Below are positions 6,737-13,207 of a stretch of 25,632 nucleotides of DNA, piece by piece. The DNA lies in contig JBOGDF010000027.1 in the NCBI GenBank assembly GCA_050701635.1, forward strand, positions 1-25,632, given 5' to 3'. Each line of letters begins with the position of its first letter. Positions within the stretch are counted from its first letter, which is position 1. The notes under the pieces were generated by a model. The model made no database searches. It saw only the letters and a program-made list of their open reading frames with translations, and was not told where the DNA came from. Source of the DNA: WHSM01 sp050701635 (GTDB taxonomy: Bacteria > Actinomycetota > Actinomycetes > Mycobacteriales > Micromonosporaceae). Both the position numbers and the translations under genes were made by a program.

Positions 6737-9067
6737 TCAGGCATCTTCTCGAGGCAGGAACGGCAGCCCCGAGTCGTCCAGACCCACCGGGAACGCCAGC
6801 CTTACCGGAGCCGGACCGGACCCTCCGGCCGGAAGTCCGTCGGGGTCCAGTCGCTCCATGATGCTCTCGGCCGAAGGCTCCGCGCCGGCCTCGTCTCCGG
6901 CGCCGTCGTGGGGCGGGGTGACGTCGAGCAGCATGACCCGCGGGCGCTCGGCTCCTTCCTGGACACCGAGCACCCGGAAGCGGCTGCCGGCGGAGAATAC
7001 GGCGGTGGTACGCCGATCTGGAGCGACCGGGCCCAGCTCGTGAGCGGTGACAGACCAGATGAGGAAGTCGACGCCGCCGCCATGCTGGTCGCCGGGCGAC
7101 AGGTCGACATCGACGAAGCCGGGTTCCACAAGCTCGGATCCGGTCTGGTACGCCTCCAAGGGAACCGCGGCCGGGAACGTCGCGAATACCGGACCGGACG
7201 CGACCGGCAGCCGCCGCAGACCGTAGACCGCGCATCGGGCGACCAGTGTGGACGCGTCGCCGGCTCGCACGGTGCCGCTACCCCGCAGGTCGCGGTTGAC
7301 ACCGTCCCGTTCGGTGGCGCAGTACGCCCGGACCGCCACCAGTCCGGTCACCGTGGCCGCGGACAACCGGGCATCGCTCGACACGAGGTCCGCGATCAGC
7401 TCGCGTACGACCGCGCGGGCGTGTGTCTCGTAACTGCTGTTGAGCACCTGCCGCAGCCTCAACCGGTCCTGGGCATCGCACGACGCCGCGGTGATCCACC
7501 GGGGCTCGGCAGGCGTGTCCCGCGTACTCACCGCCGGTTCCGCCGGGACCGTGTCAGCCTGGGCCGCGGCGCTGACCAGGGCCAGGGGGGCAGGTAGCGG
7601 CGGATTCGCGGTCGCGTCGGTCACCGGGCGCGGCGCGGCCGGCAGCGGCGGGAGCGTGTCGCCGAGTGGTTCGGACCGATGGACCTGTCCGGTGCCCTCA
7701 TCCGGCATCATGCGCCACGACCGGAACCGGCCCGAGGTGTACAGGATCCCGGTCAGGGAGGCCGAAACGTCGGAGTCGGCGGCGATGACCACTGTGCCGC
7801 CGAGGCCGCGTGCGATGGTGCCGTACAACGAGTCGGCGGCGTGGTCCGCGGGTGGCGTGCCGTGTCCGACGACCACCAGCGTGCGGCAGCTCGGCGGGCA
7901 CACGACATCGATCAGGTTGGCCACCTTGTCCGGCGTCACGGGCTTGCCGTCGATCCGGAACCCGTCGGCATCGGTGTCCACCTCGACCACGAAGCCGGTC
8001 GGCGCCGGCACCACACCCACCGGCTCCGATCCGGTGAGGAACGACCAGCCGGCCGCGGTCCGGGTGCCCCGGGGCAGCCGACGACGTTGGTCGGACGCTG
8101 ACCGGCGCGCCCTGGCCGGCCGAACCACCCCGGCGACGCGCGGGCCGGGCCGGAGTCCCTCAGGACCGGTGCCGCCGGGCAACTGCCTGGTCAGGCTCCC
8201 CGCTGCGCCGACGAAGGCCAGACTCCACATGCTCCCTCCGGACCAGACGGGCACGGCGGCGGTGGCCAGCACCGCCGGATCGCAGTACGTACGCAGGTAT
8301 GCGGCGTCCTCCGGGGAATCCAACGCCCCGGGCAGCAGCACCAGACGGTACCGGTCCGGCAGGGGTAACGCGGCCAGGGACAGGACGATGTCGTCCAGCG
8401 CGACCGGTGGCCCGGTGAAGCCGCCGAGAAACACGGTCGCCATGGTGTCGTCTGGCGGCATGGTGGACGGAGAGCCCGCCCGTCCCGGTTGCAGGCCACG
8501 CGGCAGGATCCAGTATCCGGCCGGCACTGGGTACGCGGCCGCCGTGCCGAACACGGTGACGCCGGCCATCTCCGGCGGCACGTCTGCCGCCCAGGCGGGT
8601 AACGGGTACCAGGCTGGTTCGTAGTGCGGCGGCGCGCCGGGCGCGTAGGTCACCCAGCCGCCGCCCGCGCCGCCCGGCGCCGCGACGGCGACCGTGCCGT
8701 CCGCACCGACGGACAGCGATCCGAGGGGTGCGACCAGCTCGCGGCCCAGGTCGTACGAAAGGGCCCGCAGGTGCGACTCCGCAGTGGACAGAGCCGCGGC
8801 GTCCCCCAGGGCGACGAGCCGTACGCCGACGCTCCCGCCGCCTGTCCGGTCGTCGATGACCTGCCCGACGAGCTGCAGGTAGTCCGACCGCATCGTGACC
8901 GACGGCGCGGTGACGACGGCGATCCGCCCGGGCTCCGGCGGCAGCGCGCCGGTCATGGCGGTCAACGCCACCACCGGGTCCCGTACGGTGCGGACCAGCA
9001 GACCTCCGCCGATCTCGTCGACGATCAATCGTTCGGCACCCAGCCGAGGACGCCACCGACTGGTCAT
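6737..9067 (-). CDS. Large multidomain protein 'L' (copy A): three alpha/beta modules plus degenerate ADP-ribosyltransferase-like C-terminus
   Basis: The protein is 776 residues. The ATG at 9065-9067 overlaps the stop of the S gene by four bases (ATGA) and has GAGGCAGG upstream. A longer in-frame extension to 9877 is out-of-frame shadow of S. There is no signal peptide or membrane segment. Three stretches share a pattern of hydrophobic strand, then a V-x-A/V-P strand, then a Gly/Trp-rich turn. They end near GGWVTYAPG (first), AVPVWSGGSMW (second) and TSGRFRSWRM (third). The third includes VVVGHG near residue 400. Similar segments occur in large polymorphic actinobacterial proteins. After a Pro/Ala linker, residues about 560-715 (GPVF, EPGFVDVD, FLIWSVTA, SAGSRFRVL) look like an ADP-ribosyltransferase fold lacking the Arg, Ser-Thr-Ser and Glu residues. 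The second copy is at 13208-15556. The role is unknown. The structural assignment is inference. Confidence 0.8.
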   Translation of the reverse strand: MTSRWRPRLGAERLIVDEIGGGLLVRTVRDPVVALTAMTGALPPEPGRIAVVTAPSVTMRSDYLQLVGQVIDDRTGGGSVGVRLVALGDAAALSTAESHLRALSYDLGRELVAPLGSLSVGADGTVAVAAPGGAGGGWVTYAPGAPPHYEPAWYPLPAWAADVPPEMAGVTVFGTAAAYPVPAGYWILPRGLQPGRAGSPSTMPPDDTMATVFLGGFTGPPVALDDIVLSLAALPLPDRYRLVLLPGALDSPEDAAYLRTYCDPAVLATAAVPVWSGGSMWSLAFVGAAGSLTRQLPGGTGPEGLRPGPRVAGVVRPARARRSASDQRRRLPRGTRTAAGWSFLTGSEPVGVVPAPTGFVVEVDTDADGFRIDGKPVTPDKVANLIDVVCPPSCRTLVVVGHGTPPADHAADSLYGTIARGLGGTVVIAADSDVSASLTGILYTSGRFRSWRMMPDEGTGQVHRSEPLGDTLPPLPAAPRPVTDATANPPLPAPLALVSAAAQADTVPAEPAVSTRDTPAEPRWITAASCDAQDRLRLRQVLNSSYETHARAVVRELIADLVSSDARLSAATVTGLVAVRAYCATERDGVNRDLRGSGTVRAGDASTLVARCAVYGLRRLPVASGPVFATFPAAVPLEAYQTGSELVEPGFVDVDLSPGDQHGGGVDFLIWSVTAHELGPVAPDRRTTAVFSAGSRFRVLGVQEGAERPRVMLLDVTPPHDGAGDEAGAEPSAESIMERLDPDGLPAGGSGPAPVRLAFPVGLDDSGLPFLPREDA

Positions 9068-10143
9068 CCTGCCTCGCCCGTTGTCCCGTTCTGCAGCGCG
9101 GCCATGGCGCGGTGGACCGCCACGGCGTCGACCAGTGGAACCTCGTACCGGCTGGTGCGGATGTGGTGGAGCAGCTCCGGGTCGGGAGCGAGCCCGTACT
9201 GCCGCAGGTAGTAGGACGCGGCGTCGGTCCAGATCCACTGCCCGTCGGTGCGGACGTTCATCGGCACCACGCCGTGCTGCCGGTCGTCCACGACGTCGTC
9301 CATCAGCGCCGTGGTCGTCAGGATCGGGCTGGCCGCCTCGAGATACGCCAGTACGTCGCCGTACTCCCGGTTGTCGAGTCTGGGCCGGGTGACGGCGAAT
9401 CCCGGACCGCCGACCTCCTCGACGGGATCGAACAGCTCGGCCACCCGGATGGGTGGGGTCGGCCGCGCCGTCCAGAGCAGCGCGGAACGCCCGAGCGCCG
9501 TGCGCTGGTACGGACCCAGGTAGTCGGGATCCGTGAACGCCTCCACCTGGGGTGCGGTCTCGCCGGCCAGCAGAAGCACTCGCTGCAGATGGCCGGTGAG
9601 CATGGGCAGCGGCGCCGGCTCGGTGGCGGCTTGGACGAGGTAGAGCCTCCGCGGCGACGGCCAGGGGCTGGGTGCGGCGGGGCAGCGCCACGCCCGCCAC
9701 AGCGCGGTGACCTTGCCGTCCAGCTCGGTGTCGGTCATGGCCGCGACAGCGGCCAGGTCCGTGGAGTCCAGGTCGTGGCCGGCGGCCGCATCGCCGGTCA
9801 GATCGAGGCTGTACGGCAGTTCCTCCAGCTGGTCGGTGTGGCGCTCCGGGCAGGCCGCGGCCATCGCGTACCACCACGGCTCCGTCTCGTCGCCCAGGTC
9901 GAGATCGGCCAGTTGATCGTGGTCGGCGGCATCGTCAGGCAGCGCGGCCCTGAGTACGCCGAGGTCGTCCGGTGCGATCGGTATGCGCCCGGCGACCGCG
10001 ACGAACACCACCGCTTGCGCCACCTCGGCTACCCGGCCCTGCGCGAGCCACTCGCGGGCCGTACAGAGCATCTCGTCGGGCGCCCATCCGGCGACCCGGA
10101 GCAGCAGGTGGTGGAAGGCAAGGTCAAGCTCCCCCGATCCCAT
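9064..10143 (-). CDS. Soluble protein of family 'S' (copy A), coupled to L
   Basis: The protein is 359 residues from the ATG at 10141-10143, with AGGAG very close upstream. It has no signal peptide or membrane helix. The hallmarks shared with the genes at 12115 and 17714 are as follows. FHHLLLRVAGWAPDE lies near residue 10. SLDLTG is in the first half. A WRAWR...PSPRRLYLVQA segment sits in the middle. PPIRVAELFDPVEEVGGPGF follows. The C-terminus carries RTDGQWIWTDA, then LAPDPELLHHIR and HRAMAAL. The conserved Trp, Asp and His residues suggest a structured, possibly ligand-binding protein, but I do not recognise the family. The stop overlaps the L start by four bases, so S and L are probably made in fixed ratio and may bind each other. 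A chaperone, adaptor or immunity-type role is possible but unproven. Confidence 0.85.
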   Translation of the reverse strand: MGSGELDLAFHHLLLRVAGWAPDEMLCTAREWLAQGRVAEVAQAVVFVAVAGRIPIAPDDLGVLRAALPDDAADHDQLADLDLGDETEPWWYAMAAACPERHTDQLEELPYSLDLTGDAAAGHDLDSTDLAAVAAMTDTELDGKVTALWRAWRCPAAPSPWPSPRRLYLVQAATEPAPLPMLTGHLQRVLLLAGETAPQVEAFTDPDYLGPYQRTALGRSALLWTARPTPPIRVAELFDPVEEVGGPGFAVTRPRLDNREYGDVLAYLEAASPILTTTALMDDVVDDRQHGVVPMNVRTDGQWIWTDAASYYLRQYGLAPDPELLHHIRTSRYEVPLVDAVAVHRAMAALQNGTTGEAG

Positions 10144-10331
10144 GGCTCCTACTACGAAGATCCCGCGCCGTGGTTCATCGGATGGTCGCGCCAGAGGCCC
10201 GTCGGGCCTTATGCGGCGATTGCGGCTGGTGGGGAGTGGGCGGCGTCGAGGTCAGGTGAACCGAACCGGGACGAACCGCGTAGTCGCATCAAACCTGGAA
10301 CGACCGGAAGTCTCCTCCCGAGGAGGGTCGC
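10144..10331. promoter_or_regulatory. Divergent intergenic region between S copy A and a membrane-protein gene
   Basis: These 188 bases separate two diverging genes and must hold promoters for both directions. No convincing -35/-10 pair is visible. There is a perfect 6-bp dyad, AGGCCC-GTC-GGGCCT, at 10195-10209. It could be an operator or a short hairpin. Confidence 0.4.
10312..10325 (+). promoter_or_regulatory. Inverted repeat covering the ribosome binding site of the gene at 10332
   Basis: CTCCTC and GAGGAG are perfect inverted repeats separated by two bases. The right arm overlaps the AGGAGGG Shine-Dalgarno (10321-10327) four bases before the ATG. In RNA the arms could pair and hide the ribosome site, with one or two inner pairs open to form the loop. 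Confidence 0.4.
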
Positions 10332-11279
10332 ATGCTGCACGAGGCTGCTCCATCGAGGGAAATCCCGCCGCAAAGACAGCTCCTTGACTTCCCCGCATGT
10401 CAGATCACCTTCGATCCATCACAGCGACGAATCATCTTCTCAGCGCTGCGTGTCGTCGCCTTCTTGCTCGCGGGCGCCGCGCCGATCCTGGCCATTCCGG
10501 TCTTTGTCTTCGGTCTGGTCGACATTCACGACTCCGCGCTGTTCTTCGTGGCGCCCGCCGTCATGCTCGCGGCAGGGCTCGCGGTCCAGGGATCGCCCGA
10601 GGCGAGGTGGGCCGTACGCGGCTTCGTCGCCGGACTGCTCGCAGTGGCTCTCTACGACGCCACGCGGTTCCCCTTCGTCCTCACCGGCGTCTGGCCGGAC
10701 TTCATCCCGAGGTTCGGCGGATCGGTGCTCGGCGGCGGTGGCGAGAACCTCCTCATGGGCTACTTCTGGCGGTACCTCGGCGACGGCGGGGGCATGGGCG
10801 TGTTCTTCTTCACGGCGTGCGCGGTCCTCGGAATCCACCGCGGCACCTGGCTCGGCAGACACGCGGTCGCGCTCGGCGTCGGCTACGGCATCTTCATCTG
10901 GACCGGCCTCGTGGCCACGGTCACCATCCCGGACGCCGGGGAGACCGCGTTGTTCCCGTTCACCCCGTTGATCACCGTACTCAGCCTCGTCGGCCACCTG
11001 GCGTACGGCGCGGTGCTGGGAGTCTCGTACCACTGGGCCATCCACCGAGCGGTGCCGTTCGACCTGGCACCCGCAGGCGAACCGAGAAGCTCGGCCACGT
11101 ACCGGACATTGCCGCGCAGAGTCCCTTCCCGGCTCGCACCCGCCCCCGCCTCCCGTCGCAGGCTCCCGATCGAGCGGGGGGGTATCGCGCTTCCCTGGCG
11201 TCCCGGCCTGCTTCCGGAACAACTGTGGACTCCGGCCGAGGTCTCCTCGCGAGTGGCAAATCAGCCGGTACGGCCTTGA
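10332..11279 (+). CDS. Polytopic membrane protein of unknown function
   Basis: The protein is 315 residues. The ATG at 10332 has AGGAGGG four bases upstream. After about 35 polar residues there are six or seven hydrophobic segments. They include VVAFLLAGAAPILAIPVFVF, a segment around LFFVAPAVMLAAGLAV, one around GFVAGLLAVALYDATRFPFV, and GVFFFTACAVLG. Two further segments follow, and the last ends at VSYHWAIH. A Gly-rich loop (RFGGSVLGGGGENLL) leads into GYFWRYLGDGGGMG. Residues after about 245 are Pro/Arg-rich and probably cytosolic. No transporter or enzyme signature is recognised. It stands alone, diverging from S copy A and converging on the Rieske gene with only 12 bases between their stops, so it is probably its own transcript. 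Confidence 0.8.
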   Translation: MLHEAAPSREIPPQRQLLDFPACQITFDPSQRRIIFSALRVVAFLLAGAAPILAIPVFVFGLVDIHDSALFFVAPAVMLAAGLAVQGSPEARWAVRGFVAGLLAVALYDATRFPFVLTGVWPDFIPRFGGSVLGGGGENLLMGYFWRYLGDGGGMGVFFFTACAVLGIHRGTWLGRHAVALGVGYGIFIWTGLVATVTIPDAGETALFPFTPLITVLSLVGHLAYGAVLGVSYHWAIHRAVPFDLAPAGEPRSSATYRTLPRRVPSRLAPAPASRRRLPIERGGIALPWRPGLLPEQLWTPAEVSSRVANQPVRP

Positions 11280-11291
11280 GCGGCGGTCCAC

Positions 11292-11747
11292 CTACGACGG
11301 TGGCTCCGCGGAAGCCACCCGGGAGATCTCGCCGCCCTCGACCCTGACCTCCACCTCGGGTAGCCCGGTGGTCGCCGGGCCGTGGCGTACCGCGCCGGTG
11401 GCCGGATCGAACTTGCTGCCGTGACAGCCGCAGTTGATCGTGCCGTGGTCGACATCGGCCAAAGTGCAGCCGTGATGGGTGCAGATCGAGCTGAAACCTT
11501 TGATCGTCCCCTCGACCGGCTGGGTGAGCACCACTTTCTCCGCAGCGAGCACTAAACCGCCGCCGACCGGCACGTCGGCCACTTTGGCCAACGCGACACC
11601 GCCGTCGGCGGCTTCGGTCGGACTCGTCTCCGGGATCGTCGGCGTCCCGCCGCCGTACGGCGGCGCCTCACCGCCGCCGCACCCGGCGGCTAAGGCGCTC
11701 GAGACGCCCACCGCTCCCGTGAGAATTGTCCGCCGGTTGGCATCCAT
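11292..11747 (-). CDS. Rieske [2Fe-2S] lipoprotein (Tat-type signal)
   Basis: The protein is 151 residues. The ATG at 11745-11747 has AGGAGG seven bases upstream. The N-terminus carries a twin-arginine-like motif (NRRTILTGA) and a lipobox LAAGC, with the lipidated Cys at 23. Export by Tat and anchoring to the outer face of the membrane are therefore expected. A Thr/Pro/Gly linker leads to a Rieske domain with CTHHGC (C89, H91, C94) and CGCHGSKF (C106, C108, H109). By comparison with known Rieske proteins, C89, H91, C106 and H109 bind the cluster and C94-C108 form the disulfide. It is a single-domain protein, much shorter than the actinobacterial cytochrome bc1 subunit QcrA, so it is probably an accessory electron carrier whose partner is unknown. 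Confidence 0.93.
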   Translation of the reverse strand: MDANRRTILTGAVGVSSALAAGCGGGEAPPYGGGTPTIPETSPTEAADGGVALAKVADVPVGGGLVLAAEKVVLTQPVEGTIKGFSSICTHHGCTLADVDHGTINCGCHGSKFDPATGAVRHGPATTGLPEVEVRVEGGEISRVASAEPPS

Positions 11748-12114
11748 CGGGCGACCTCCTCGTAGTCCATAACCATGCTGACCCCACTACGAGAGTCACA
11801 AGTGGTCCGTTCAGTCTGGAAGGTCGATGGCGAGCCGTAGCGCGCGAAGGGCGTATGGGTCCGCGACTTGACCGTCCCCCGTCTCGACATCCACCTCTCG
11901 GCGCGTAGGAGGCACCAGGCGCGCGATCGGCGTCGCCGGTAGCCCGTACCCCCACGTCAGCCTCCCCTGTGGTGGCCTCGGCTCAACGGTCACAGTCGCC
12001 GGGGTGAAGGCAGCCGGTCGGCGCGTATCGGATGAACCGGTGACTCGCGGTCGACGTTGTGGTGAGGGCTACGCCAACCCCGGCGACGATCCGGCGAAGG
12101 ACAGGGACGGGTTC
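11748..12114. promoter_or_regulatory. Divergent intergenic region between the Rieske gene and S copy B
   Basis: This 367-base stretch has no gene I can support. It must contain promoters for both flanking genes. Close to the Rieske start is an 8-bp inverted repeat (CTCGTAGT 11759-11766 and ACTACGAG 11786-11793). In the Rieske leader RNA this would form a hairpin whose 3' arm touches the AGGAGG ribosome site (11755-11760). A 60-codon minus-strand frame at 11811-11993 is considered but not called. Confidence 0.4.
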
Positions 12115-13206
12115 GTGAACAGCTCGCGGGGCGGCCCAGCCGCCGCCTTCCACCACATGCTGCTGCGGATGGCCGGATGGTTGCCCGACGAGACTGTGTA
12201 CAGACTGCGTGAGCGGCTCGCCACCAACCACTTCGCCCACCTGGCACAGGCGCTGACCTTCGCAGCGCTCGCCAACCGCTGCCCGGTCGCGCCGGGCGAT
12301 GTCACCCTCTTGCGAGACGCGCTGTCCGAAGCCGATGAGGACGGCGAGCCGCTGGCCGATCTCGACGTGGTCGAGGCGCCGGGGGTCCCGTGTTATGCGA
12401 TGTCCGCGGTGCATCCGCGCCGGCTCGTCGAGCGACCGGAGCAGTTCCCGTACAGCCTGGATCTGACAGGTGCCGCCAACGGGCTGGACCACCGGGACCC
12501 GGTGGACCTGGCCGCCGTCGGAGCGGCCGCCGAAGCCGGCTCGGGCGCGGCGGTGACGGGCTTGTGGCGGTCGTGGCGGTCACCGGCGATCCCGACGCCG
12601 TGGCCGCCGCCGCGCCGGCTGTACCTGGTCCTGGCGGAGACCGACGACTGGGACCTGCTGCCCGCGCTCGCGGCGCGGTTGCAGGAGGCGCTCGTGGGCG
12701 TCGGGGAGGTCGCCCCACAGGTCGAGGTGTTCGCCGAGCCCGACGTCCTGCCGCCCTACCAATGCACGGCGCTCGGCTGGTCGGCCCTGCTGTGGACGGC
12801 GCGCCCGACACCGCCGGTCGAGGTCGCCGAGCTGTTCGACGAGGTTGACGAGGTCGGCGGGCCCGGCTTCGCGGAGACCCATCCGACCCTCGACGACGTC
12901 GAGTGTGACCGGGTATTGGCTTACCTCGACGGGGGAAGCCCGCTGCTCATGACCTCGGCGCGCATGGACGACATGGTCGCCACCCGCCGCGGTCACGGCG
13001 TGGTGCCGCTGAACCTGCGCACCGACGGACGGTGGATCTGGACCGACGCGGTCGCGTACTTCCTCCGGCACTACCGTCTGGCACCGGACCCGAGACTTCT
13101 CGAGCATGTCCGTGACCGGCGCTACCACGTCCCGCCGGTCGAAGCCGTCGCGCGGCACCGCGCCATGGCCGCTCTGGAAAGCATGACGTTCGCGGAGGAT
13201 CAGTGA
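12115..13206 (+). CDS. Soluble protein of family 'S' (copy B), coupled to L copy B
   Basis: The protein is 363 residues from the GTG at 12115. This start is chosen because AGGGA lies seven bases upstream and the start then lines up with the N-termini of its two paralogues. An earlier in-frame GTG at 12004 would add 37 residues with no counterpart. Shared landmarks are FHHMLLRMAGWLPDE, SLDLTG, PPPRRLYLVLAETDDW and PYQCTALGWSALLWTARP. The next are PPVEVAELFDEVDEVGGPGF, RTDGRWIWTDAVAYFL and LAPDPRLLEHVRDRRYHVPP, ending near HRAMAAL. It has no signal peptide or membrane helix. The L gene starts one base after this stop, so the pair is translationally coupled as in copy A. Function is unknown. The strong conservation of order argues for a physical S-L partnership. 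Confidence 0.85.
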   Translation: MNSSRGGPAAAFHHMLLRMAGWLPDETVYRLRERLATNHFAHLAQALTFAALANRCPVAPGDVTLLRDALSEADEDGEPLADLDVVEAPGVPCYAMSAVHPRRLVERPEQFPYSLDLTGAANGLDHRDPVDLAAVGAAAEAGSGAAVTGLWRSWRSPAIPTPWPPPRRLYLVLAETDDWDLLPALAARLQEALVGVGEVAPQVEVFAEPDVLPPYQCTALGWSALLWTARPTPPVEVAELFDEVDEVGGPGFAETHPTLDDVECDRVLAYLDGGSPLLMTSARMDDMVATRRGHGVVPLNLRTDGRWIWTDAVAYFLRHYRLAPDPRLLEHVRDRRYHVPPVEAVARHRAMAALESMTFAEDQ

Positions 13207-13207
13207 C

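Noticed and set aside
9068..9877. Extension of L copy A by 270 codons to a start at 9877.
   Set aside because: The extension is Arg/Gly/Pro-rich shadow sequence of S copy A. The second L copy has no such region, and the ATG at 9067 overlaps the S stop.
9112..10971. A 619-codon plus-strand frame crossing S copy A, the intergenic region and the membrane-protein gene.
   Set aside because: It spans two well-supported genes in other frames and a non-coding region, so it is a chance GC-rich frame.
11811..11993. A 60-codon minus-strand frame in the Rieske/S intergenic region, with fairly protein-like content.
   Set aside because: There is no ribosome site before its GTG, third-position G/C is below that of neighbouring genes, and no family is recognised. 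It may be a gene remnant but is not supportable.
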